NCBI RefSeq assembly: GCF_003285015.1
Contig: NZ_QMFB01000003.1
Coordinates: 372,001-436,000, forward strand
DNA from: Paenibacillus contaminans
GTDB lineage: Bacteria > Bacillota > Bacilli > Paenibacillales > NBRC-103111
Direction: 5' to 3'
Length of the DNA stretch: 64,000 bases
The translations under genes and the position numbers were made by a program. Below, one piece after another: positions 1-7,429 of this stretch (the stretch's first letter is position 1; every line of letters begins with the position of its first letter). Below the pieces are notes generated by a model. That model made no database searches. It had not been told where the DNA came from and was given only the letters and a program-made list of their open reading frames with translations.

Positions 1-345
1 CATAAACATATCCGGCAAGTCGCCGCCTGCGATAAGCAGATTCAGCTTGTTCGTATACTCGTCGCCGACTTGCATATGTGTGATCTGAAGATCGACATTA
101 AATTTCTCATCGATCGCTTTTTTGATAAAATCTTTATCTTTGGAAGGCAAAGCGTAATTGTTCGGCGCGTTTACAAACCATTTCAGCGTAAGCTTCTCGC
201 CCTTCGCCGGCTCCGACGATGTTGCGCCCCCCGATGGGGACGGACTGGAAGATGCCGCTCCATTTTCTTTTGTCGAGCTGCTGCAGCCCGTCACGGCCAA
301 GCTGACCAGAAGCGTGCCTGTTATCCCTGTTTTCCATGCTCGCAT
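1..345 (-). CDS. Extracellular solute-binding lipoprotein, ABC sugar transporter, C-terminus cut by window edge
   Basis: Only the first 115 codons lie in the window. The protein starts MRAWKTGITG, has a hydrophobic stretch and a lipobox ending LAVTGC, then a Ser/Pro/Gly linker (about residues 24-50) and the opening of a family-1 binding-protein fold (KLTLKWFVNAPNN...LLIAGGDLPDMFM). It would be lipid-anchored outside the membrane and deliver an oligosaccharide to an importer. An AGGAGGG ribosome site lies 6-7 bases before the ATG at 345. The promoter region carries a perfect cre-like site, so carbon catabolite control is likely. The permeases should lie to the left, outside the window. Confidence 0.85.
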   Translation of the reverse strand, partial: MRAWKTGITGTLLVSLAVTGCSSSTKENGAASSSPSPSGGATSSEPAKGEKLTLKWFVNAPNNYALPSKDKDFIKKAIDEKFNVDLQITHMQVGDEYTNKLNLLIAGGDLPDMFM

Positions 346-368
346 CTCTTGAACCCTCCTCTATATGT

Positions 369-406
369 TGTAACCGATTACACTTGTAATCATATTACAA
401 GCGCAA
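369..406 (-). promoter_or_regulatory. Promoter with cre-like operator and nested palindrome before the binding-protein gene
   Basis: On the minus strand, TTGCGC (401-406) and TGTAAT (377-382) form a -35/-10 pair with an 18-base spacer. The spacer holds a perfect palindrome CTTGTAAT-CAT-ATTACAAG (383-401). Overlapping the -10 is TGTAACCGATTACA (369-382), which matches every fixed position of the CcpA cre consensus TGWAANCGNTNWCA. This predicts glucose repression plus a second, unidentified dimeric regulator. The matches are read directly; binding is inferred. Confidence 0.6.
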
Positions 407-589
407 CATGAAAAATAGAAAACGATGATGACATTCACATAGGAATTTGATGACATCAAGCATGTAGCAGGATTCCCCGGCTTCGCCCCGCATATGCATC
501 TTTGTGGAAAAGCCTCCCGTTTATCGGCATATCCGGGCCTGTCCTTATCATAAAATGGATATAACCGAAACCGCGAAGGGGACACAAAC

Positions 590-754
590 ATGCAAAAATG
601 GTGGTGGAAAGTCCGTTTTACTTTGAAGGCATGCTTGCTTCCGATTATCGTCTTCCAGTTTATTCGCACGCTTTTGCTGCCGAATCCGTTCGACGTGCTT
701 ATTTTGTTTTTATTATTTTTGTTATATATCGGGATGCTGTTCGATTGGTTCTGA
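590..754 (+). CDS. Small membrane protein, 54 residues
   Basis: A GAAGGGGA ribosome site precedes the ATG by 6 bases. The protein starts MQKWWWKVRF and has two hydrophobic stretches (about residues 12-30 and 35-51), ending FDWF. It is positive near the N-terminus, as expected of an inner-membrane peptide. Function is unknown. It stands alone between two minus-strand genes and is followed by a weak hairpin with a T-run (about 787-822). Ribosome site, tryptophan-rich start and hydrophobicity favour a real gene, but only comparison with relatives would prove it. Confidence 0.55.
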   Translation: MQKWWWKVRFTLKACLLPIIVFQFIRTLLLPNPFDVLILFLLFLLYIGMLFDWF

Positions 755-786
755 TTGCGGCGAAACAATACGTTCCGACAAATTGA

Positions 787-822
787 AAAAGAGCCGTCGA
801 TCTTTTCGAAGCGGCCTTTTTT
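787..822 (+). terminator. Weak terminator-like hairpin after the small membrane protein
   Basis: GCCG-tCGA ... TCGaa-GCGGC is followed by CTTTTTT. The stem is imperfect, so the call is tentative. Confidence 0.35.
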
Positions 823-899
823 GGTATGGCTTACTATGTATCCCGCGCAGCTTCCCCAGCGCAGAGCGGCGCCGCATCGGCCCCGAAAGCTTGAACGTT

Positions 900-1766
900 T
901 CAATTTAATAGAAAGCGGACGATTTCTTCGTTAACGAGCTCCGGCAACTCGTGATTGATGCCGTGGCCGGCATGTTTTACAATGCTGTAGCGCATGCCTT
1001 TGTCCCGCAATTGCCCTAGCGATTTCGGGTAATGGGTCAATCTGTCATATTCCCCGATCAGGAATAGAGCTTTATCCTGCAGGACCTTAAGCTCTTCGTC
1101 CCGGAAAGCGGCGGGCTTGTGCGGCATCATGGAACGATTGTTGAAATATTTCAGCAAATAACGCCATTGCTGCATGAGCTCCTTATTTTTCGAAAAGGCA
1201 TCCGAGCCCGGCGCCGTAAGCTTTCGCAGCAGGCTTGCCGTGCTTTTTTCCGACGGGAACAACGCTTCGGGAAGGAAGACGGTCATCATTTTAAATACGT
1301 TCAGCGTAATCCCGCTAGCCATACAAACGATCCTGTGTACCTTCTCTTGGTTTAATGCCGTGAACCGGCTGGCCATGTAACCACCGTTCGAAACGCCTGC
1401 GATATAGGTTTTATCGAATCCGAACGCGCGCAAAATATCGCCGATCCATACCGATAGGTCGAAAGCTTTGAAATACGCTTCGTTCGGCTCGCTTTTTCCC
1501 GGTCCTCCCATCGTATCGACGGCGACGACATGGAAATGCTCCGCAAGCTTCCGCATATTGTAAATCCACATGACGGCGGAATTGTCGCCGACGCCGTGGA
1601 AAAGCAGCAGCGGAGGGTTTTCGGGATTCCCAGCGACGATCACATGCGTCAAACCATAAGCGGTTTCAATCCCCCGCTCCTCGATCGCGATTCCCCACTC
1701 TTTCAATAAACGGTCGTAAGATTCATAGATGAGTCGTTCGCCTTCCGGCTTTTTGAATCGTTTCAT
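900..1766 (-). CDS. Alpha/beta-hydrolase
   Basis: A 288-residue single-domain alpha/beta hydrolase. Visible family features are the oxyanion-side LLLFHGVGDNS, the nucleophile elbow GVSNGG (Ser), an acidic residue in GEYDRLT and the C-terminal histidine in HAGHGINHE, giving a complete Ser-Asp-His triad. No signal peptide is seen, so it is probably cytoplasmic; the substrate cannot be inferred. I chose the ATG at 1766 because GGAGAGG lies 9 bases upstream; a TTG at 1784 would overlap that ribosome site. It lies 40 bases after the TetR gene on the same strand, so the regulator probably controls it. Confidence 0.8.
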   Translation of the reverse strand: MKRFKKPEGERLIYESYDRLLKEWGIAIEERGIETAYGLTHVIVAGNPENPPLLLFHGVGDNSAVMWIYNMRKLAEHFHVVAVDTMGGPGKSEPNEAYFKAFDLSVWIGDILRAFGFDKTYIAGVSNGGYMASRFTALNQEKVHRIVCMASGITLNVFKMMTVFLPEALFPSEKSTASLLRKLTAPGSDAFSKNKELMQQWRYLLKYFNNRSMMPHKPAAFRDEELKVLQDKALFLIGEYDRLTHYPKSLGQLRDKGMRYSIVKHAGHGINHELPELVNEEIVRFLLN

Positions 1767-1806
1767 TGCAGGCCGCCTCTCCAAATTGCGCGTTGATGAT
1801 TCGAAT

Positions 1807-2436
1807 CTATCTTTCCTTTCGCATAAAACGGAGCACCATCTCCGTTGTCGGAAACGGAATGCCGTTCCCGTTCTGAATTCTCGTCAGCGCCAGTCCCTGG
1901 ACAATGGAAAAATAAGTGACGGCCAGCACCAAAGGGGGATCGTCCGCGATTTCGCCCGCCTTCTGGCCATCCATGACCATCGGGATAAAATGCTCGAATG
2001 GCAATTTCGCTTTTTCCTTCACGATTTTAATCGCCGCTTCCGGAACGGCTTCGGAGCTGGATGCTTGCGTCATCAGCAAACGCCAGTGCTGCATAGCGAT
2101 ACTGTCGGCGGACAACAGCGCTTCCGTAAGCCAAAATATTTTTTCATACGGAGTCCCCTCCTGCTCGGAGGCATATTTGACGGATATCCCGGCACCCTCT
2201 GCGGCCAAATCGACTAAACGGGTAAAAATATCATCCTTGGATTGAAAATAATTGTACACGAACCCTTGGCTGAAGCCTGCCTTGGCGGCAATGTCCTTGA
2301 TCTTCGTTCCGGCCAGTCCTTTCTTCGCGAACACCTCGCTGGCGTTTAGCAAAATGCGCCTGACCTTCTCGTCCGGTACCGCATGCTCGAAGTTTTCAAA
2401 AAATTTCATTTCCAGCGCCTTGCTTTGGACGGACAT
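1807..2436 (-). CDS. TetR/AcrR-family transcriptional regulator
   Basis: A 209-residue protein with the TetR helix-turn-helix near residues 25-70 (ASEVFAKKGLAGTKIKDIA, then a recognition helix ending FVYNYFQSKDDIF). The divergent C-terminal half binds an unknown ligand. It is the first gene of a two-gene unit with the downstream hydrolase. A perfect 20-base palindrome overlaps its own transcription start, predicting autorepression and repression of the hydrolase until an effector (perhaps a hydrolase substrate) releases it. The ligand is unknown. Confidence 0.85.
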   Translation of the reverse strand: MSVQSKALEMKFFENFEHAVPDEKVRRILLNASEVFAKKGLAGTKIKDIAAKAGFSQGFVYNYFQSKDDIFTRLVDLAAEGAGISVKYASEQEGTPYEKIFWLTEALLSADSIAMQHWRLLMTQASSSEAVPEAAIKIVKEKAKLPFEHFIPMVMDGQKAGEIADDPPLVLAVTYFSIVQGLALTRIQNGNGIPFPTTEMVLRFMRKER

Positions 2437-2456
2437 GCTTCCGCCCCCTCTCGATT

Positions 2457-2505
2457 ATGAATGAACGTTCATTCATATTGTAAGAAATGTCAGACGCTTC
2501 GTCAA
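2457..2505 (-). promoter_or_regulatory. SigA-type promoter with TetR operator palindrome
   Basis: On the minus strand TTGACG (2500-2505) and TACAAT (2477-2482) are separated by 17 bases. Directly downstream lies the perfect palindrome ATGAATGAACGTTCATTCAT (2457-2476), with half-sites typical of TetR/AcrR operators. It covers the expected transcription start. Confidence 0.75.
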
Positions 2506-2571
2506 TGGAAAGGTTTTAATTGTCGTTTGCCGCCGTCTCATAAAAACATGCACACCTCAGGAAGCGCACAT

Positions 2572-2604
2572 AAAAACGCGCACCGCATACGGCACGCGTT
2601 TTTT
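2572..2604 (-). terminator. Intrinsic terminator after spoVID
   Basis: AAAAACGCG (2572-2580) pairs with CGCGTTTTT (2595-2603); an inner CCG/CGG pair flanks a CATA loop. T-runs on both strands allow bidirectional use. Confidence 0.75.
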
Positions 2605-2620
2605 ATAGCACTATAATCCT

Positions 2621-3994
2621 TTAGGGGATATAGATTACTTGCCCCTCGGCCAGCGGCTGGCTGCCTAATCGGTTATATAAAACGATTTCGCGAGGATTGA
2701 TTTGATACCTGTCTGCGATCGATTCGACCGTCTCTTCTTTTTGCACGATGCACATCCGCAGCCTGCGGAATTGCGTTTCGTTACTTGATGCGCCGAGAAG
2801 CTTTTTCCATTCGATGGATTCGCGGGTATGATCGGTTGATGCGGCGGCATCTGCGGCGGCGTTTCCTTGTGAAACATTGCGCGTCTCCGATTTCACCGCG
2901 ATCGATTTCAGATGGTGCAGGTGCTCGAACTCGCCGGCAGGCTTGCCCGTGAAGGCGATTTTCATCTCCTTCTTCTCTTCTTCCGCTTCCTGCTGGGAAA
3001 CGGATGGCTCAGGGGGACGAGACTGTTCTGCCGTATATGTAGACTCGTCGAGATTGCTTACGGCTGCCGCGGTAGGACTGCTCGCTTCTTGCACGAACTC
3101 TTCCTGTTCGGACTGCTGCAGCTCGGCAGGCTCCTCTTCCCGCTCCGGCTCCAGCGCCTCAATGCCGTGTGCTTCAAGGCCGGTTTGCTGCTCCCGCGCC
3201 GGCGTTTCTATACTGCGCGGCTCCTGCACCGAGTACTGCTCCCATGCCGGCGTTTCGATCCCACGCGCCGGCTCCTGCACAGGGCGCTGCTCCCACGACG
3301 GCGTTTCGAACCCGCGCGGCTCCTGCACCGTGTACGGCTCCCACGACGGCGTTTCCATTCCGCGCGGCTCCTGCACAGAGCGCGGCTCCCACGACGGCGT
3401 TTCCATTCCGCGCGGTTCCTGCACCGTGGGCGGCTCCCACACCGGCGTTTCCATTCCGCGCGAATCCTGCGTAGAATGCGGCTCCCACTCCCACTCAGGC
3501 GCCTCCGTCCCTCGCGTTTCCTGTGCCGAACGCGGATCCGACATTTCGCCGGGTGAAAAATCGTTGTTTTGTGCCGCTTCATGGACGAAAACAACTTCCT
3601 CTTCCTCGCGCCAGCCGTTCGACTCGGTTGTCGTCAACTCAATACCGGCAAGCGACAATACGCCGGTGACGTTCATCGTCCGGGACGACAATAAATCAAA
3701 GTCGAAGTTTTCAATTTCCACCGCTACATCTTCCATCCGGTGCACGCGATTCATCGGCAGCGTAATTTCAACGGGAATAAAATGCTCAAGCGAAAGAAGA
3801 CTGTCGTCCTCTTCGCCTACATATTTGCCTGTCAGCCATAAATTCCCTTTCAAAACCGCTTGATCGCCTTCCGTGCGCACCTGGATTTGTGGCAGCAGCT
3901 CGATTTCATCCAGCTCTTTAATCCCCGCTAGTTCGTCCGAAAGATGTACGCGCTCATAAATGTCAAAACGTAAGCCGCCTTGCCGCTCCGTCAC
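2621..3994 (-). CDS. spoVID: Stage VI sporulation protein D, spore coat morphogenesis
   Basis: A 457-residue protein in the SpoVID arrangement. An N-terminal coat-assembly domain (about residues 5-140, LRFDIYERVHLSDELAGIKE) is followed by a long acidic, repeat-rich linker and a C-terminal LysM domain (about 405-457, VQKEETVESIADRY...QVIYIP). SpoVID sits on the forespore surface and drives coat encasement. The linker holds about eight 15-17-residue repeats of the form WEPxxVQEPRGxETPS (roughly 3170-3520). I chose the GTG at 3994, which has GGGAGGGG 6 bases upstream. In B. subtilis spoVID directly follows hemL; here it lies 14 kb away. Confidence 0.85.
   Translation of the reverse strand: MTERQGGLRFDIYERVHLSDELAGIKELDEIELLPQIQVRTEGDQAVLKGNLWLTGKYVGEEDDSLLSLEHFIPVEITLPMNRVHRMEDVAVEIENFDFDLLSSRTMNVTGVLSLAGIELTTTESNGWREEEEVVFVHEAAQNNDFSPGEMSDPRSAQETRGTEAPEWEWEPHSTQDSRGMETPVWEPPTVQEPRGMETPSWEPRSVQEPRGMETPSWEPYTVQEPRGFETPSWEQRPVQEPARGIETPAWEQYSVQEPRSIETPAREQQTGLEAHGIEALEPEREEEPAELQQSEQEEFVQEASSPTAAAVSNLDESTYTAEQSRPPEPSVSQQEAEEEKKEMKIAFTGKPAGEFEHLHHLKSIAVKSETRNVSQGNAAADAAASTDHTRESIEWKKLLGASSNETQFRRLRMCIVQKEETVESIADRYQINPREIVLYNRLGSQPLAEGQVIYIP
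3170..3520 (-). repeat. In-frame tandem repeats within spoVID
   Basis: About eight degenerate units of roughly 45-51 bp, each coding a 15-17-residue unit like WEPRSVQEPRGMETPS. All are multiples of three. The repetition opens long shadow reading frames in other phases. Confidence 0.85.
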
Positions 3995-4189
3995 GCAAAC
4001 CCCTCCCTTCAAGTGTTACCCCAGCTAGAGTCGTCCTACCGACGGAACGGATCGTCAACCGTGCATTACCGCCGTTCAGGCTTAACGATAACGCGAAACC
4101 GTCCCGTCTTGACGCCAACAACATGCGTTCCCGTCAAACGGTCTCTATTCATATATATGGGCTTATGGGAGGGAGCATGACTATATTTT

Positions 4190-5077
4190 TCACTTGTCCC
4201 TTTTCAGCTTCCGGTAGAGTTCCTCCAGATCGTGCGGCCAATTGGCCTCCACCGTAATCTCTTCCCCTGTAAAAGGATGGCCGAATACGAGAGAAGCGCC
4301 GTGGAGCGCCTGTCTTCCGATCAGCTTGTCCGATCCGCCGTACAGGACGTCGCCAAGAAGCGGATGGCCGAGATGGCTCATATGCACGCGAATCTGATGC
4401 GTTCGCCCTGTTTCCAAGCGAAGCTTCATCAGCGTAGCGCCATGAAGCGATTCTACCGTTTCAAAATGGGTAAGCGCAGGATCGCCGGATTGGCTGACAC
4501 GGCGTCTGGAGCCATGATGGCGGTCCTTGCCGATCGGAGCGTCGACGATTCCGGATTGCTCGCGGACGAGTCCGACGACGAACGCGATATAGATACGGCC
4601 GATCGCTTTGCGGCGCATCGCCTCATCAAGCGCGAATTGCGCCAATTCGCTCTTGGCGTATAAAACCGGGCCGCTCGTATGCTCATCCAGCCTATGAATA
4701 TGACGAACCTTGCAGCGTTCTCCATTGCAGGCATAATGGCCTGCAACCGCATGCGCAAGCGTCCCCCTCTGCTCGCTGGAAGACGGATGGACGGCCATTC
4801 CGGCCGGTTTATTCGCTACCAGGCAAAAATCGTCCTCATACAGCACCTCGACATCCTGCCATTGATCCGACCATTCGTCCGTATATCGGTCCGTTTCCTC
4901 CGGGAACAGTCTTAGCCGCATTTTGCCGCCCGTCATCCGGATCCCTCCGGAATCGCTCAGCTTCTTAGCGAAAGCGGGCGGCAGTACGACGGCCGCCGCT
5001 TCGACAGCAGGCAATCCGGCCTGCGCTGCCGAGAGGGGCAGCTCCAGCCACTCGCCTTTTCGGCTATAAGGGATCAT
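4190..5077 (-). CDS. RluA-family pseudouridine synthase
   Basis: A 295-residue enzyme that isomerises uridine to pseudouridine in RNA. The catalytic motif RIHRLD-type is present as HIHRLDEHTSG with the aspartate near residue 131; VANKPAGMAVHPS and the C-terminal RLETGRTHQIRVHMSHLGHPLLGD are also diagnostic. No clear S4 domain is visible at the N-terminus. The ATG at 5077 overlaps the stop of the 36-residue ORF upstream (ATGA), so translation is probably coupled. Its RNA target cannot be read from sequence. Confidence 0.88.
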   Translation of the reverse strand: MIPYSRKGEWLELPLSAAQAGLPAVEAAAVVLPPAFAKKLSDSGGIRMTGGKMRLRLFPEETDRYTDEWSDQWQDVEVLYEDDFCLVANKPAGMAVHPSSSEQRGTLAHAVAGHYACNGERCKVRHIHRLDEHTSGPVLYAKSELAQFALDEAMRRKAIGRIYIAFVVGLVREQSGIVDAPIGKDRHHGSRRRVSQSGDPALTHFETVESLHGATLMKLRLETGRTHQIRVHMSHLGHPLLGDVLYGGSDKLIGRQALHGASLVFGHPFTGEEITVEANWPHDLEELYRKLKRDK

Positions 5078-5184
5078 CGCTGCCGCCTCGCCGCAAAAAA
5101 TAAAATAAGCGCCAGCAAAAAGGCAAAAAAGCCGCACAGGACCAGCAAATCAAACGGAAAACCCCAAAAATTGTATTTACTCAC
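5074..5184 (-). CDS. 36-residue membrane peptide overlapping the pseudouridine synthase start
   Basis: A GTG start at 5184 has AGGAGG 7-8 bases upstream, the strongest ribosome site nearby. The product begins MSKYNFWGFPFDLL, continues with one transmembrane helix (about residues 12-31) and ends AARRQR, a positive-inside tail. Its TGA overlaps the ATG of the next gene as ATGA. This suggests a translated leader or a small membrane protein coupled to the RluA enzyme. It is not recognised as a known family. Confidence 0.6.
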   Translation of the reverse strand: MSKYNFWGFPFDLLVLCGFFAFLLALILFFAARRQR

Positions 5185-5317
5185 AAACGTTCCTCCTTGC
5201 ATCGTTCGATAGTATGCTGATCCTGATTGTAGCAAAAATAAACGGAGATATCGACGCCAACGCGGCGAAAAGGCTATTCCGAAGGTTAGAGTCGCGAACT
5301 GGCAATTCCCTTAAAAG

Positions 5318-5369
5318 AAACAAATACGCTTCCAAGACACTGGTAAAGTGGATGAAAGCGTATTTGTTT
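5318..5369. other. Long nested inverted repeat in intergenic DNA
   Basis: A 14-bp perfect stem AAACAAATACGCTT (5318-5331) pairs with AAGCGTATTTGTTT (5356-5369). The 24-base loop contains a smaller stem CACT/AGTG. No gene ends here, so it is not obviously a terminator. Confidence 0.6.
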
Positions 5370-5430
5370 TCGCCGCGGAATAATTTGGTTTTCAGGTAAG
5401 TCTTTCATACTACTTTTTCATATTCCGATA

Positions 5431-5439
5431 TGTTAAAAT
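5431..5439 (+). promoter_or_regulatory. Possible extended -10 promoter before the phosphodiester glycosidase
   Basis: TGTTAAAAT (TG-N-TAAAAT) lies about 90 bases before the proposed start. The -35 is poor, which fits an extended -10 promoter. Confidence 0.35.
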
Positions 5440-5529
5440 ATTCGGGTGGTATTTTCATTTTCATCATTCGACAGACGACTAAAATCCGGTTTATTAGACA
5501 AATACAGATTTCATGGGAGTGGAATACAA

Positions 5530-7113
5530 TTGCATATCGCAGTCAACATGTGGACGAGCGCTTTGAACGGACTTCGGCGCTGGAGCTGGCTGAAACGAAG
5601 CCTGTTTGTTATTTTCGGCCTGGCTTTCCTGACCTCCAGCTTCTTGTTTCTTACCGAGCCCGGCCTTAAAATCCGCAAATGGATGGCGGAGACCGTTATC
5701 ACGACGCAGCACAGAGATTGGGCTTGGATGTTCGTAGGCGCGCAAATGCGCGATGAAATGGTTCAACTGCTGCAGGATACGACCGATGCGATGGGTCAAG
5801 GCCATGTCGATTTGAGCCGCATTAAAATCACGAAGCAGGGTTCGAAGAAAAACCGTACGATTGACGAATTGATAAAAGTTGACGATATTTCCGGTCCGAC
5901 CTGGAAAGGCAAAAAGATGACCGTATACGATCCGACGACCGTGCGCGTCGTCGTGCCGAACAAGCAAGGCGAAGGCGAGCGCATCACCGACATGGTGAAG
6001 CGGACCGGAGCGGTGGCCGGCGTGAACGGCGGCGCCTTCTACGACCCGGATGGCCTTGGGAACGGTTTTGCCCCTATCGGCTTTATTATGTCCGGCGGAG
6101 AAGTTATTTTTACCGAGCATGAAGGCAGCGTTCCGCAGCATTCGATCGGATTTACGAAAGAAGGCAAGCTTGTCGTAGGCTTGTACAGCATTGACGAATT
6201 AATGAAGCAAGGCGTGCAAGAAGCCGTGTTCTGGAAGCCGCGGATTATTGCCGACGGCAAACCGCTTATTACCCAGGGCGACGGCGGCTGGGGAATCGGT
6301 CCGCGTACGGCGGTCGGCCAGAAAGCGGACGGTACGCTCATATTCATCGTCATAGACGGACGGCAACCGCCTTACAGTTTAGGTGCGACGCTGCGTGAGG
6401 TACAGGATCTATTCCTCGAGGATGACGTTCAGAACGCCGGTTTCCTTGACGGAGGGGCCTCGTCGGAATTGGTCGTCGACGGCGAGCTGCTTACGAAGCC
6501 GGCTAGCCGATACGGCGAACGCCGCTTGCCTTCCGCCCTGCTTATTTTCGACCATCCGGAAGAATATGATGCGGATCATATTTGGGACGGCCTTAAGAAA
6601 ATCGATGCGGGCGGCGCCAAGACACATCCGGAGTTTTTGAAGGAGCAAGAGGAGTTACGCAAAAAAGGGCAGCTTAATTCCACTCCGAAAACGACGCCGG
6701 TACCTTCGAAATCGCCCGATTCAACCGGCACGAAACCAGGAGGCGGGGTAACGTCGAAGCCGAGCGGCACGCCGCGCCAGACGGAATCGCCTAACGTTTC
6801 GTCTACGCCTAGCTCCAAACCAGCCGGAGAGCCAAGCGACTCGCCCAAGCCGCCTGGCTCCACGGCTACGCCCGGCGGAAGCTCGCCGGGAACGGGAACA
6901 ACAACATCGCCGGGAACGGGCGGTACGCCGAAGGCGTCCGCCTCACCCGCCGAAACGAACGGAGCATCGCCTAACGGCACCGTACCGCCTAGTCCGGCAA
7001 CGACGCCGAAGCCGACGACAACCGGCGCCGGCACGCAATCGACTGCGCCATCCGGCCAGACAGCCGCCGTTCAAGGACAAACGCAGCAAAACCAAACGGT
7101 CAAGCCAAACTGA
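5530..7113 (+). CDS. Phosphodiester glycosidase (NAGPA-domain) membrane-anchored protein
   Basis: About 527 residues. An N-terminal transmembrane anchor (about residues 20-42) precedes an extracellular NAGPA/phosphodiester glycosidase domain (about 110-345), recognised from RTGAVAGVNGGAFYD, GWGIGPRTAVGQ, FIVIDGRQP and GFLDGGASSELVV. Relatives remove sugar phosphodiesters from glycans or wall polymers. The last ~150 residues are a low-complexity Pro/Ser/Thr/Gly tail that may span the wall. I chose the TTG at 5530 because GGGAGTGG lies 7 bases before it; an ATG at 5548 is the alternative. It opens the carbohydrate block. Confidence 0.8.
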   Translation: MHIAVNMWTSALNGLRRWSWLKRSLFVIFGLAFLTSSFLFLTEPGLKIRKWMAETVITTQHRDWAWMFVGAQMRDEMVQLLQDTTDAMGQGHVDLSRIKITKQGSKKNRTIDELIKVDDISGPTWKGKKMTVYDPTTVRVVVPNKQGEGERITDMVKRTGAVAGVNGGAFYDPDGLGNGFAPIGFIMSGGEVIFTEHEGSVPQHSIGFTKEGKLVVGLYSIDELMKQGVQEAVFWKPRIIADGKPLITQGDGGWGIGPRTAVGQKADGTLIFIVIDGRQPPYSLGATLREVQDLFLEDDVQNAGFLDGGASSELVVDGELLTKPASRYGERRLPSALLIFDHPEEYDADHIWDGLKKIDAGGAKTHPEFLKEQEELRKKGQLNSTPKTTPVPSKSPDSTGTKPGGGVTSKPSGTPRQTESPNVSSTPSSKPAGEPSDSPKPPGSTATPGGSSPGTGTTTSPGTGGTPKASASPAETNGASPNGTVPPSPATTPKPTTTGAGTQSTAPSGQTAAVQGQTQQNQTVKPN

Positions 7114-7125
7114 TGTCATACATAC

Positions 7126-7290
7126 TAGGGCGTGTCTGAGAACTCCGAGGGGAGCAGATTTTGCTGAATTTTCGTTCCATGCAAGGCGCGTTTGTGAAGG
7201 CGTACCGGGGGTACGTCAAGCAAACGGAACGAAGCAGGGGGCGAAAAGGCGGTGAAAGATGCCACTGAGTGGGTTTTCAGACACGCCCTA
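7126..7290. mobile_element. MITE-like element, 165 bp, no transposase
   Basis: The ends are inverted copies of TAGGGCGTGTCTGA (7126-7139 and 7277-7290), with further imperfect matching inward. The outer TA could be a TA target duplication, as left by Tc1/mariner-IS630 or some IS5-type elements. There is no reading frame of note. An internal GTACC/GGTAC hairpin is present near 7200-7220. Confidence 0.65.
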
Positions 7291-7291
7291 C

Positions 7292-7345
7292 AAAAAAGGC
7301 TGTCTTCTCGTCTTATTCGGACGATGTGAAGACAGCCTTTTTTTT
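7292..7345. terminator. Strong bidirectional terminator between convergent genes
   Basis: AAAAAAGGCTGTCTTC pairs with GAAGACAGCCTTTTTTTT across an 18-20 base loop that itself pairs (TCGTC/GACGA). It serves the phosphodiester glycosidase on the plus strand and can also end minus-strand transcripts. Confidence 0.85.
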
Positions 7346-7429
7346 CATTCGGCTTCGATCGGATTTCGGATTAAATCGGAGTAAGCCCCTTCCGGAACAG
7401 ATTCGGTTTTTTGCTGCGCGATTGTATCG

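Noticed and set aside
361..903. 180-codon minus-strand frame opposite the 54-residue membrane peptide
   Set aside because: No ribosome site, and it runs through the promoter/operator region of the binding-protein gene.
3169..3863. Long Ser/Cys- or Arg-rich open frames opposite spoVID
   Set aside because: They arise because the in-frame spoVID repeats keep other phases free of stops; no ribosome site, and composition is not protein-like.
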